Part shown: in pieces, positions 10,730 to 64,000 of the stretch
Position numbering within the stretch: position 1 is the stretch's first letter
How the letters are laid out: each line of letters opens with the position of its first letter
Assembly (NCBI RefSeq): GCF_014905175.1
Contig: NC_057791.1
Coordinates: 23,350,537 to 23,414,536, forward strand
From: Aphidius gifuensis
Taxonomy: Eukaryota > Arthropoda > Insecta > Hymenoptera > Braconidae
Reading direction: 5' to 3'
DNA: 64,000 nt
The notes under the pieces: model-generated
Database searches by the model: none
Told to the model about the DNA's origin: nothing
Seen by the model: the letters and a program-made list of their open reading frames with translations, nothing else
Made by a program: the position numbers and the translations under genes

Positions 10730-11620
10730 TTATCTATAAATTTCAATGTACAAAAGAACAATAAATGTAATAGTCAATATCAACATTAAAATAGTCGTGA
10801 ACACAGTAATAAATAAATTTTTGTTTTTTTTTTCTGATGACCTTGATTTTAATCGAAAGTCTTTTCGAACCTGTAAATAATAAATAAAAAATAAATAAAA
10901 TTAATTTGTCTCATTATTTATTGAATACCTTTATCTCGAGGGTCTGGGTTTTCTTGAGTAAATCATCAAGTCTTTGTCCTCGATCGATTAATTTTTGCAC
11001 TGATTCAAGTAGCACCGTTCGAGCTTCAGCTAGATCATTCCAAATTGCAGGTAAGTTTTTTGTACCATTGCAGCTATTTTCCTGAATAAAAAATATTCAA
11101 TAAATTTGTTATTTTTGAATTTGAAATATCGTGTGAAAAGCTATTTAAATGTACCATCATTTTTTTGAGAGGATTAGATAAATCATCACTGGAAATATGC
11201 GTCAAGTCACGTGAAAGATCAGCTAATATTGGTAACTCTCGATAAATTGTTTGAACTTTTTCTAAATATTCATGAGCCCATGATGCAGTCTCTGATTCTT
11301 CAATTGGTGATTCTTGAGCCAATGTCAAGCAAGCATAATGTAATTCTTCAGCTAAAATATGTACAATATATCTGTAATAAAAATTAAAATAATTGCACCA
11401 CTTTTAAAAAAAATCACTGCATAATATTTATAGATAAATTCATTTCGTACTTATCACAGGTAATGCTAATTTTTTCATCTTCAACTGGTTTAAAGTCTTT
11501 AATCGCTCCGAGCACAACATCTCTATACACTGACACATCCAACAACGGATAAGATGCAACAATTTTATAATCAGATCGTTCCCAATGCAGTACTGTTGTA
11601 TAAAGAATTTTCATATTCAT
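10730..11620 (-). CDS. Longin-type R-SNARE, VAMP7-like
   Basis: Tail-anchored vesicle fusion protein. Four exons: 11451-11620, 11155-11371, 10929-11081 and 10730-10870, coding for 226 residues, close to VAMP7's 220. Residues 1 to about 115 have the pattern of a longin domain (ILYTTVLHWE start, YIVHILAEELHYACLT). Residues about 140-190 form a SNARE-like helix whose DRGQRL core places the R-SNARE zero-layer arginine at 163. A basic stretch (RSSEKKNKN) precedes one hydrophobic C-terminal segment (about 199-222), with only a few residues after it. An AATAAA overlaps the stop. Known of the family: endosomal/lysosomal or secretory fusion. VAMP7 is the best match by eye, but a Sec22- or Ykt6-related member is possible, and the SNARE motif is diverged. 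Confidence 0.7.
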
Positions 11621-12191
11621 TTTTAAATATTGCCAAATTTACACTGGGGGTTAATTTAATTTTATAAATTTATGTAACAATTTTTGGCTTGATATTTTAA
11701 CCACGAGCAAGACTGAAGAATTTAAATTATCAGAGAAGTGAGAATGTTCTATAGTTTGGTATATCTCGAGTGTTGTTTTGTTGGCGCAAAAAAAAAAAAA
11801 AAAAAAACAAGCATACAAAGTTGAATATAGAATGCGAAAGTTGGTGGGAATTGTCTGATAGTGTATGGAGGGAGAATCCTCTCGCTCTCTTCTAAAGAGA
11901 AATATGATAGAGTGTGTATGTGTGTGTTGATCGCTCTAGTTGCCGGTAGTATTCAGCCAAGCTATAACCAAACACTTGTTGGATTTTATTTTTTATTACA
12001 TATAAACCAATTTGAGGTGAGTAAACAAATTACAAAATTAGCTGTCAATTGATAGACTGTTTTCTTATAGCAAAGTGGATCTAGTTTTACTATGTGGATC
12101 TTGAGTGACCACACCTTTTTGATATGAATGATGACTGTATTGATGAGACTGATATCTACTTGTATTAATTTTTTTTATCTACAGAACAAAT
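11621..12191. promoter_or_regulatory. Shared divergent promoter region, with GST 5' UTR exon and intron
   Basis: The SNARE (minus) and GST (plus) genes start 571 bp apart, head to head. The GST side has a probable non-coding first exon ending at 12016 (TTGAG|GTGAGT) and an intron to CTACAG at 12184. A poly-A run lies near 11790-11808. No clear TATA box. Confidence 0.55.
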
Positions 12192-13032
12192 ATGCCGCAT
12201 TACAAGCTGACATACTTCAATGTGATGGGTCTGGGTGAACCCATTCGATTTCTCTTGAGTTATGGAGATCTTGAATTTGAAGATATTCGTGTTGAGCGTG
12301 AAAATGAGTGGCCTAAAATGAAAAAAAGTATGTGCCATATATTTTTATGTCAATAATAAATTACAAATCATTTGTTACAAGTTTTTTTTTTTGAATAATT
12401 TTTAGGCACTGCTTTTGGACAGCTACCAATTTTGGAAATTGATGGTGAATCATTTTCTCAGACATTGCCAATTTGTCGTTACTTGGGAAAACAACTGAAT
12501 TTGATTGGAAAAACTGATCTTGATGCACTAAAAATTGATGGGGTTGCAAATGCTCTACATGATTTACGAAAAAGTATGTTTTTTTAAATTAATTCCACGT
12601 TACTTTTTAAAGCATTTAAATTAAATGAAAAAAATTTATTTATTATTGCAGATGTTGCTATGTTCTATCGTGAAACTGATCCTGTTATAAAAAAACAAAG
12701 AAAAGAAGAATCTGTCAATGTTACTGTTCCTTTTTATCTCGACAAGTTGGAAGAGTTGGCAAAGACCAATGGTGGATATTTTCATGGCGGAAAGGTAATA
12801 ATTTTAGCATTATTTCCTTGCTAATTTTGCAAATTTTAATAATTTTTAAATGAATTTTTTTTAGCTGAGCTATGCAGACATCTTTTTCGTTGCAATCCAC
12901 GATTCTATAGCAAATGCCTGTGAAATTCCAGTAACTGAAAATCGTCCAAGCCTTAAATCTCTCAGAGAAAAAGTTCTAGCTCTACCTGGCATCAAATCCT
13001 GGATAGAAAAACGTCCCAAGCTTCAATTTTGA
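12192..13032 (+). CDS. GSTS1: Glutathione S-transferase, sigma class
   Basis: Cytosolic enzyme conjugating glutathione to electrophiles; insect sigma GSTs act on lipid peroxidation products such as 4-hydroxynonenal, and the class includes hematopoietic prostaglandin D synthase. Four coding exons: 12192-12327, 12406-12573, 12652-12794 and 12865-13032, giving 204 residues, exactly family size. The N-terminal thioredoxin-like domain has YKLTYFNVMGLGEPIRFLL with the catalytic Tyr at residue 8, then FGQLPILEIDG with the cis-proline. The glutathione-contacting Gln-Ser of the class reads Gln-Thr (SQTLPICRYLG). The C-terminal helical domain includes GGKLSYADIFF and ends LPGIKSWIEKRPKLQF. Polyadenylation-like AATAAA words follow at about 13080. 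A broken copy of its 3' part lies 0.8 kb downstream. Confidence 0.95.
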
Positions 13033-13377
13033 GATCAAATTGTATTTTTTTTTTAACCATAAAAAGCTGTATCTGAAAAAATAAAATAAAAATTGTCAAT
13101 GTAAAAATACAAAATGTTAAAAAATGTTAAATTTTTTTTTTCACACGTTTCTCCGAGTATTTTTATCGCGGAGAAATATTTCCAAACGATTCTCCACCCA
13201 AGTCGATTCGAAGAAAATTCGTAAATAATTTTGATACCTTTCTCTACTCATTTCTCCGCATGGGTCAATTTGGAAGAAATTCGGAGTAATCACGGAGAAA
13301 TATTTTCACCAGGGTTAATATATTTATGTATTTGGATCAATAAAAAAGTTATTAACCTTGCGATTATCGGTACAGTA
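13033..13377. repeat. GST 3' flank with CGGAGAAA palindromic repeat
   Basis: After the GST 3' UTR, 13140-13310 carries TTTCTCCG/CGGAGAAA words in both orientations. The phrase 'cgcatgggtcaattt' is shared with 14345. The end 'ggatcaataaaaaagtta' to 'cagtatcagtaat' (13335-13383) recurs at 14470-14525, marking a duplicated block. Confidence 0.7.
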
Positions 13378-13818
13378 TCAGTAATCATCCCTTTTGCTGG
13401 TTGAAGGCAGGATTACTTGGCTATTTTGACTTGATGAATTTCTTTCTTTTATCATGTCACCGATTTGTTGTTGCAATACAGAATTGTTTATATCGGACTC
13501 AAAACATTTTGACTCCCAAAATTTTTTTTCCTTGTCTTTTTCTTTCTCTTCTTTCGCAAGAAGAAATCGCTGTTTTTTTTTTTCAATGGCTTCTCGTGCT
13601 CGTTTAGCAGCTGCTTTCATCTTCGCATCTCTGCTCTTTGATAAGGCTTCATACTCTCCCTCTCGTGCCTGGGTATTTGGACTCTCCCAACAGTTATCAG
13701 CTTTTCTCCCAGTATGCGTTGTCGCACCGTGGCAAACTTCTTCCCTAGCGGGATCAATGACTTCCAGATCATGCCTTTCTTCTTTTTTTTGTTTTTTTTT
13801 TGGCCTTGTATCTTCCAT
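13378..13818 (-). CDS. Orphan 146-residue lysine-rich ORF between GST and its partial copy
   Basis: Uninterrupted ATG-to-TGA frame. Not recognised. The N-terminus is basic and nuclear-localisation-like (RPKKKQKKEER). The middle holds a long charged stretch predicted to be coiled coil (DAKMKAAAKRAREAIEKKKQ through EKEKDKEKKF, residues about 64-102). The C-terminus is polar (SSSQNSQVILPSTSKR). Its base composition is clearly less AT-biased than the flanks, which argues for a real or recently active coding sequence or inserted fragment. It occupies the junction between two copies of a duplicated block. It could be an unknown gene exon or a fragment of a mobile-element protein. No splice partner was found. 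Confidence 0.4.
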   Translation of the reverse strand: MEDTRPKKKQKKEERHDLEVIDPAREEVCHGATTHTGRKADNCWESPNTQAREGEYEALSKSRDAKMKAAAKRAREAIEKKKQRFLLAKEEKEKDKEKKFWESKCFESDINNSVLQQQIGDMIKERNSSSQNSQVILPSTSKRDDY

Positions 13819-13828
13819 GTTCTAAATT

Positions 13829-14044
13829 TAAATTAAATGATAAAAAATTATCTATCATTGCAGATGTTGCTACGTTCCCAAATCTCTCAGAGAAAAAGTT
13901 CTAGCTCTACCTGGCATCAAATCCTGGATAGAAAAACGTCCCAAGCCGCAATTTTAAGATCAAATTGTATTTTTTTTTTTTTTACCATAAAAAGCTGTAT
14001 TTGAAAAAAATAAATAAAAATTGTCAATGTAAAAATATAAAATG
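13829..14044 (+). pseudogene. Rearranged partial copy of the sigma GST
   Basis: Begins with a copy of the end of GST intron 2 and the first bases of exon 3 (ttgcagATGTTGCTA). It then jumps directly into the last exon at 'aatctctcagagaaa' and continues through the GST C-terminus (KVLALPGIKSWIEKRPK) to TTTTAA, followed by the matching 3' UTR. Most of exon 3, intron 3 and the beginning of exon 4 are deleted and no start exons exist, so it cannot make a GST. Confidence 0.88.
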
Positions 14045-14530
14045 ATTCCTGGTAAAAATATTTCTCCGAATTTTTCAAAATTCCTCCGCGGTTACTCCGA
14101 ATTCTTCCCAAATTGACTAGTCTCGGTACCGCATGAAGCCCTACCCATGCGGAGAAATGAATAAAAAAGTTTTCTCCTCATCGTTGATTTCAGAAAAATT
14201 TCTTCGCGGTAGAATTATTTTTTTTACATATTTCTCCGCATGTTTTTTTTTTCTCGGAGAAATATTTCCGAACGTTCCTGCATCCAAATTGATATCATCG
14301 TGAATTCGTAAAAAATTTTGATACCTTTCTCCACTCATTTTTCCGCATGGGTCAATTTAGGAGAAATTCGGAGTAATCACGGAGAAATTCAGGAATTATT
14401 TTATTTGGAAAAATAAAATAAAAATTGTCAATGTAAAAATACAAAACGCTTATTATATATTTATGTAATTGGATCAATAAAAAAAAAAGTTATCAACCCT
14501 GTGATTGTCGGTACAGTATCAGTAATAAAT
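14045..14530. repeat. Second copy of GST 3' flank with CGGAGAAA repeats
   Basis: At least two CGGAGAAA/TTTCTCCG arrays (14055-14130 and 14215-14395). They are followed by the duplicated phrases 'aattgtcaatgtaaaaatac' (14420) and 'cggtacagtatcagtaat' (14510). An open frame across the repeat has no protein character. Confidence 0.7.
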
Positions 14531-14559
14531 ATCTTTCTTACCGACTGCCAGTATACTTA

Positions 14560-16507
14560 TCTACTAATGGCATGACAAATCTCGTATTATCAGTACCAAA
14601 AAAAAAAAAAAATTCACCAATCGTATGGTGGCGCCGACTGTGTTATCAAAACAACACTCAATTGAACAACACAATTTTATATATATTTTTTTATTATTTT
14701 TTTATAATGAAGCGCCTGCTGGTGGTGACAAAAGGTTATATTCCATGACCTCGAATGATCAGTGTGCGCGGTGTAGGATGTGCGTGACCAGTGATTGCAA
14801 ATCGTCAGTGTTCGCACCGCGGAGCTGAACCAGACATCTTGTTAAGTTGAATTTAGCGGCGTGGTCGACCGTGGGTGTCGAGTCGCGGTGCGTCGTGGTG
14901 GTTACGGTGGTGTCTCAGTCGTGTCAAAAAACGACTTGTGCCCGTCGTGCCCAAACCCGTATCCTTTTCCCCCTTTCCTAAGGCTACAATATTACGTTTA
15001 AACTGGGCATCATTCCCAAACACTGGATATACAAATCAACATAACTTTAAAAAACAATAATCATAATAAATAGAACAACACAACATATAGACATGAGTGT
15101 GTTACATTCTAAGCGCAATCGCTAGAAATTTTATCCAACATTATATGTGTTCATAAAAAAAAAAAAAAAAATTAAATAATACAAAACTGGTTTGATTTTA
15201 ATACATCATTTTTATTCATTAATTATTTATTCTTCAATTTTATTTATTGATTTTTTTATTTTGTTGTTGTGATTTTGGTAAAGAGAATTTTTTTAATCAT
15301 CATTAAAGAAATTACTCCAATCGAAAAACATAGCAATAATAATAATAGTTTTATATAAAAATATTAATTAAATTAAAAAAAAAAAATTCAATAAAAAAAT
15401 ATAAAAAAAAAACTACTTGCCACCGAAAAAAAAAAAGAAATATAAAATATATTTAGACTTTTCGTTTCATAGCTCTACTCGTCATCAGTTATATTTTTTT
15501 TTTATTCTAATTTTTTTATTTTTTGTCTTGCTTTTTATTTCGTGTGGTCGTTGTTGAGTGTAGCGTGTTCGCGTGTGTGCAACGAAGCCCTTGATCGGTC
15601 GATCCACTGTGAAAATAAAAAAATAAAGAAAATTAAAAAATACACACACCTATTTAGATAAATAGAAAAAAAGAAAATTTCAAATCAAATTATAATTACA
15701 AGAAGACAACTAGAATAAATCCCAGTGAATAAATATTGACACTTGAATTTTTAAAAAGCTAAAAAATAAATAGTTTAAATAATAAAAGCAATATAATAAA
15801 TTTATTATTAATAATTTATTCATTATAGAAAAAAATAGTATAAAGGGATAATATTTTGGAGCAGCAGCTTAAGAGTGTATGTTAAATTTAAGCGCAGTCT
15901 GCAGCTGCCATCGTTCACGTCGTCGTAGGCCGTGGCAGTTACCTCGCGCCATAACGCGACGGGTGTCTCGACGGTCAAGATACTCATCTTCCCATTTCCC
16001 TCCCTCCCAAGCTGTCATTATCCCTCTCTACTTAAAAAAATATATAGTCAAATAACAAAACCGGAAAATAAATAATACTAAAAAATATTTCATCCCTTAA
16101 AAAAATGTTCACTAGTTAATCTGGCTCGTACCACGTACGTGTTTTTTTTTTTTTTACTCAATAACGACCAACATTAAAAATATATTATTTATTTTCTAGG
16201 TTATTTTTTATCATCTGTTTTTTAAATTTTTACATAGTTTGTTAATATTATTTATTTATAATGTTTATAGTTCGTGGTGAAAAATAATAATAATTGTGAC
16301 AAAATCAAAAAAAGAAAAAGGAAAAAAATATTGAAAAAAAAAAAAAAATCAAACAAAAGTGTAATACAATAGTGCGTTTAAAATAGTTTTAATAATTATT
16401 TTTGACAAGTGTATAAAAAAGGCTTTAAAATAGAAGAAGAAAACAAGGTGTGCGGCCGTGTCCCTGCCGCCGAAGCCGACACAAACTACGAACGGACACC
16501 AGTCAAC
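14560..16507 (+). promoter_or_regulatory. CanA: Calcineurin A promoter and 5' UTR region
   Basis: GC-richer, CpG-containing blocks stand out from the AT background at 14625-14960, 15540-15610, 15890-15975 and 16440-16507, and lead into the calcineurin start codon. They are best read as promoter plus 5' UTR sequence. The exact start site and any upstream non-coding exon or splice cannot be fixed. Position 14743 has 'catgacctcgaat', identical to the calcineurin start context, but its frame closes after 28 codons. Confidence 0.5.
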
Positions 16508-59439
<42,932 letters not shown>

Positions 59440-62400
59440 GTAAAAGACGTTTTGTCATTTTTTATTTATATTTTTTTATTTTAAAGTTATTGAGAATCAT
59501 AAAAAAAATCCCTTTTAACAATATATTTTTATTTATTTATTTTTACATCTTAAAATCCAGTAAAATATTTTTATATTTATTTTTTTCTTTTACTATTTTC
59601 TTTTTTCCAAAGTGAGAATTTTTTTTTTTTTTTATTAGATACGAAACTGCATTTACTTTGTGATTGAATGACGTAAAAAAAAAAGCAAAATGGAAAAAAG
59701 AAAATAAAGAAAAAAATAAAATCATATAAAAGATGAAAAGAAAAATCGGTTTTTTTTTTTTTTTTTTCATTAATCAGATGAGCAGACGGATTGCCTCGTC
59801 TGTTTGAATTTCAAAAATTCCACAATTTTCAAGAGTATTAAATTTAACTGAAAATTTATCGGTAATTTTCAACGGAATACTGATTTTACGAGTTAATTAG
59901 AATTCCAGTTGATCAATAAAAATCACAGTCAAAAAAAAAGCGCTGTTTTTTATTTTATAGACATAAAGCTAGAGGAAAATTAACAATTAATCAAAGTAAT
60001 TGCGTATATGGTGAAATTTTTGAGGTTTCAAAAACAAGGCAAACTCGACTGGTAATCGATCATGATAATTTACTTTGTTGAAAAATAATACACACAAAAT
60101 AAAGATAAATAAATGATACATAAATTAAAAATTATTTCATTGTTATATTTGCATTAAATAATAATAAATTGAATCAACTTTTCTGGCATAATAGAATTTA
60201 ATTTCGAAATTTTTCACTTCAGCCAAATTGGCAGAGTTTATTAAATTTTTTAAAACAAAAATATTTAATTTAAAAAAAATATATATACAAAAAAATAATG
60301 ACATTTAGATGTACTAAATAATGAAATTTTAAAAAATAAATAAATTTTAATTTTCATGATTGATTACCAAGTCAAAAGCTCAAATCGAAATGGATAAATT
60401 AAATTCCGATTATTCTTTTTGACCCATTTTTTTTTTTTTTAATATAAAATGTTCGTTTGATTTAAAAAAAAATATAAATGAAATAATCAGTCAACAAGAT
60501 CATTGTTGATTAAATTAATATATTTTTAAAAAATTATATTATGAAATTTCTAAATATTCGAAATTTCTCTTTTTACATATCCGCTGACACGGACAGATGG
60601 TAAGACAGCGTCATTAAAATATATATTAATTATTAATTTTTTTTACCGCAAAATTATTATCTGCAGCTTTTTTTTATCATTGTGATTCAATTATGTGATT
60701 CAATACTGATATCACATATATTGGCTGAGTCATAATACTTCCTGTTTATTTTAAAATTTTTTTTTTTTTTTTCCTTCATTCATAAAGAATGGAAAATTAT
60801 TTTCTAAAAATTTATCTGCTCACGCAATCGTACACTATGATAATTTATTAATTTTTTTTTAAAATTTTCTTCTTTAAATTTTATGTCTTTCAGCATTTTT
60901 CATTTCATCTTTCGCTTCATATTTAATTTTTTTTCTACATTTTCATTTGCCATTATTATATTGCTCTTGCATTTCTTTTTTTTCGCTTTTATTTATATAT
61001 TTTTTTTTCTCAAGACAAACAGAATATTATATAGTTTTTTTTTTTTTTTTCATTTCTAAATTTATTTGTAGAAAAATTAGACAATAGTAAAATAGTAAAT
61101 TTAAAAAGAAAAAAAAGCAACGAGCTTGGACTCTAGAAATGAATTTTTTTTTTTTTTTTTTGTTTTCATTAATAATTTAATTATATTTTTATTTTTAGTA
61201 TATAAAATCATTCATTTATACACTGTCATTATTCATAATGATATTTTCATTATTAATATACTTTTATTGTTTAATGAAAGAAGAAAAAAAAAACTCGATT
61301 AATCTTATATACTGAAATTGCTACAATCGAGTTTGTTGATTTAGTCTTTTCCATTGTCCTGTGTCCTCTATTGACGTTGGTCCATATATTATCCACAATA
61401 TAATTATCATTATTTATCAAATAAACTATCCCCCCTTTTTTACAAAATATTTATTATATATTTATTTATTATTATTACACGTGTGTTTGACACGCTCCAA
61501 ATTGCGCATGCCATAAAAAGCGTGTTCTATCTATTTTTTTTTCAAATAAATTTACATTTTTTTTTTTATTTTCTTGTTATCATGTATCAATTTCCCATCA
61601 ATCAATCAATCAATCGATCAATCAAGTTTTTGAAAATGTCATTTTATAAATTTTAAAAAATTCATAAATCATATTAATGTGATTTTTAAAAAAATTCAAA
61701 AATAAAAAAAAACTTGATTGATTTATTTTTAATAAAATTTTCATATATTTTTTTTTATCAATGTTATATTTTTCTTAAATTATTATTGATAGACTTTAGT
61801 AGAGACAGACTTGAATGCAAAATATACTTGAATTTTAAACTTTTTATTATCAAATTTTTTGATTATTAGTTTTAAAATTAATTAAAAAAATGAGAAAAGT
61901 TGCACAAAAAAAAAAAAAAAAAAAAAAATATGCACTGACTGTCTTTTATCGTACTCCTTCTTTATTATATTTGTGTCAATCACACTGGCCTTGGACTCCT
62001 CTTATATTGGCACGACACTATGCTACTACTACCTCTACTACTACTTCTACTACTACCACTCAAAAACTCCGTTGATACGGCCAAACTCCAACCCCATTAA
62101 GTCGCAGCCAAAATCGTTGTCAAAAAAAATAATGGTAAGTCCGATTGACGACTTACATTTGATGCAAATTAACCGAAAAAAAAAAATTTAAAAATTACAA
62201 CAAGTAATTTTTGTAAATTATACAATTATAACGTGATAATAATGGTTTTTTCTTTTTTTTTTTTTTCATTTTTTCTTTACGAATTTTGTTTGATAATTTT
62301 TCTAATTAATTCAATAACCCGAGACGCGTGTTTTTTTTTTTTTTTTTTGATTTTTTTTTTTGTTAAGTGTTTATTAATAATAATCGCGTTGTTATTAATA

Positions 62401-64000
62401 TTCGTTTATTGTTATTAATCATTCTACTGATATGTGATGAAAATTAATACAAATATTTGTTTTTTTTTATGAAAAAAATTGAACGAAAAATTAAACAAAT
62501 ATTTTATTATTTTGTTTACATTTAATATGCTGATGGTTATTTAAATTTTTCCCATTTATAGTTTTTTTTTTTTTGATAAAAAAATTACTGTTTACAATGG
62601 TGATTGAATTTCCGTTACAGTTCAATTAACAAATTGAATTTATTGGCGTGAAAAAAGGGATTTAACGAGAGAAAAAATATAATTCATATATTGGAAATGA
62701 AAAATAATATTGTCGAGAGGTTAATGAATTTTTATAAAATATAAAAAAATTATTTAAACAACAAGTAAGCATATAATTTGTTGGAAAAAAAATTTTAAAG
62801 TATCAGTAGAATAATTCGTTGGCAAAATATTATAGAAATATAGTTTATTTTTTATTTTTTATTTGCTAAATAGAAAGTTAATTAAATTTTTTTTTTTTTA
62901 TTTTTTAAATATCGTAATTATTATTAGGCTTTGCAATTATATCGAGTAAATTATTGATGTCAATTTTTCAATATGTTTAGATTATTTTTTATTTTGTAAA
63001 ATAAATTTATTTTTTTTAATTTTTATTTTTATATATCGCCTTGATTATTATCGTTCACTGCACGCGTTTATAAACACGGCTGACACGCTCATATATATTA
63101 ATTTGAAAAAAAAAAAAAAAAAATTATTTTTGTTAATCCTACTTACCCTCCTTTATTTTTCCAACCCTCAAAAAATTAAATTCATGGTTTAAAAAGTTAA
63201 ACAACTTTTCATCGGTCACCATGCAATATTTATTATTTTTTTGTTTTATTTTTAATTAATTTTAATTCAATATTAAAACACACGTTTTTATGCTTTTGAA
63301 TTATTTTATTTTCAACCAACCCCTTCACTAACTGCATTTAATTTTTTCAATTCAATTTCTGTTTTATATATTTTTAATTAAAAAAAAAACAAAAAATTTT
63401 TCTTTTTTTTCGCTTTTGCATTTTATTTTTTTTTCATTATATTTTTAAATTGTTAATTTATTAATTTTATTTTCAACAACCAATAGCTGTTTAACAATTC
63501 AAAAACAAAAAAAAAAAATATTTAAATTTAAATTAAAAAACTTTTTATATTCAGTTTTTCTTTTTTTTTATTGAATATTGACATTTTAAATAAAATAAAA
63601 TAAAAAAATATATAAATTAAATTAAATTTCCTAATAAGGTTAAATTTAATATATAAAATTTTTTTTTTAAAAAACCACATCGTGTGGTAAAATACTATTT
63701 CCAATTATCCATTATTATAAAACATTTTTTAAAATATATTTTAAATATTATTTTATAATAAATTGCGTTAAACAATGTTTATAGAACATATTAGGTTTTT
63801 TTTTTTGATGTTATAATCGATACAAACCGTAGGTTAAAAAAATATGTCAAGATGAAAATTGCGAAGACATCGATGAATATTCCCAGGCCACAAAGCAACC
63901 CAATCTGAATCTCCTCACATATATCTTAGCAAATCATATGATACTAACTCCCTCTCTCAACACAAATTTTCCTGAGCTTTTCAAATGCCCGGGATGTCCT
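59440..64000. other. Calcineurin intron 9, open at the right edge
   Basis: AT-rich intron with long T runs, a CAAT-type tetranucleotide repeat (61598-61625), a CTA trinucleotide patch (62020-62060) and GC-richer DNA at 63850-64000. A search by eye for the calmodulin-binding exon (VIRNKIRAIGKMARVF-like) found nothing. Confidence 0.55.
61598..61625. repeat. (CAAT)n tetranucleotide microsatellite
   Basis: About six CAAT/CGAT units in tandem. Confidence 0.85.

Noticed and set aside
13454..13825. 123-codon plus-strand frame
   Set aside because: Antisense of the orphan lysine-rich ORF; its Phe/Ser composition mirrors Lys/Arg codons of the other strand.
14625..14828. Short frame with a second MTSN-like start near calcineurin
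   Set aside because: Closes after 28 codons from the MTSN start and has no donor joining it in frame to exon 2; the 13-base match is probably chance.
61890..62191. Possible exon ending ATG|GTAAGT near 62135
   Set aside because: A good donor exists but upstream frames come from A runs and CTA repeats, and nothing resembles calcineurin's next exon.

Overview
The window is very AT-rich eukaryotic DNA carrying spliced genes of insect type. A tandem array of 7-transmembrane insect odorant receptors (7tm_6 family), a sigma-class glutathione S-transferase and calcineurin A together point to an insect. The array and base composition fit Hymenoptera, plausibly a parasitoid wasp, but that last step is inference. 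Gene models were built by hand from reading frames, splice signals and paralogue alignment.

Layout: (1) 127-9124, minus strand: three tandem odorant receptor genes, the leftmost running off the left edge. Between and inside them lie a minisatellite, a TA-flanked MITE-like palindrome and other inverted repeats. (2) 9547-11620, minus strand: a SPATA17-like IQ-motif protein and a longin-type R-SNARE (VAMP7-like), only 74 bp apart. (3) 12192-13032, plus strand: sigma GST, divergent from the SNARE. It is followed by a rearranged partial GST copy, an orphan lysine-rich 146-codon ORF and copies of a CGGAGAAA-type palindromic repeat. (4) 14.6 kb to the right edge, plus strand: calcineurin A catalytic subunit. 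Nine coding exons (16508-59439) cover the N-terminus, the whole phosphatase domain and the calcineurin-B-binding region. The autoinhibitory and calmodulin-binding exons are not found before position 64000. Introns 1 and 2 are about 19.7 and 14.5 kb. (5) 34649-36121: an intronless 490-residue gene nested in calcineurin intron 1 on the same strand, ending 115 bp before calcineurin exon 2. It is disordered-looking, rich in S/T-P sites, and not recognised.

The remaining sequence is long AT-rich introns with poly-A/T tracts, some diverged duplications and a few GC-richer islands. No tRNA, rRNA, CRISPR, bacterial operon or intact transposase was seen. The most notable points are a GC-AG intron shared at the same codon by all three receptors, intron turnover and a 10-nt micro-exon between receptor paralogues, the nested gene with SUMO-interaction-like and PxIxI-like motifs, and the rearranged GST duplication.
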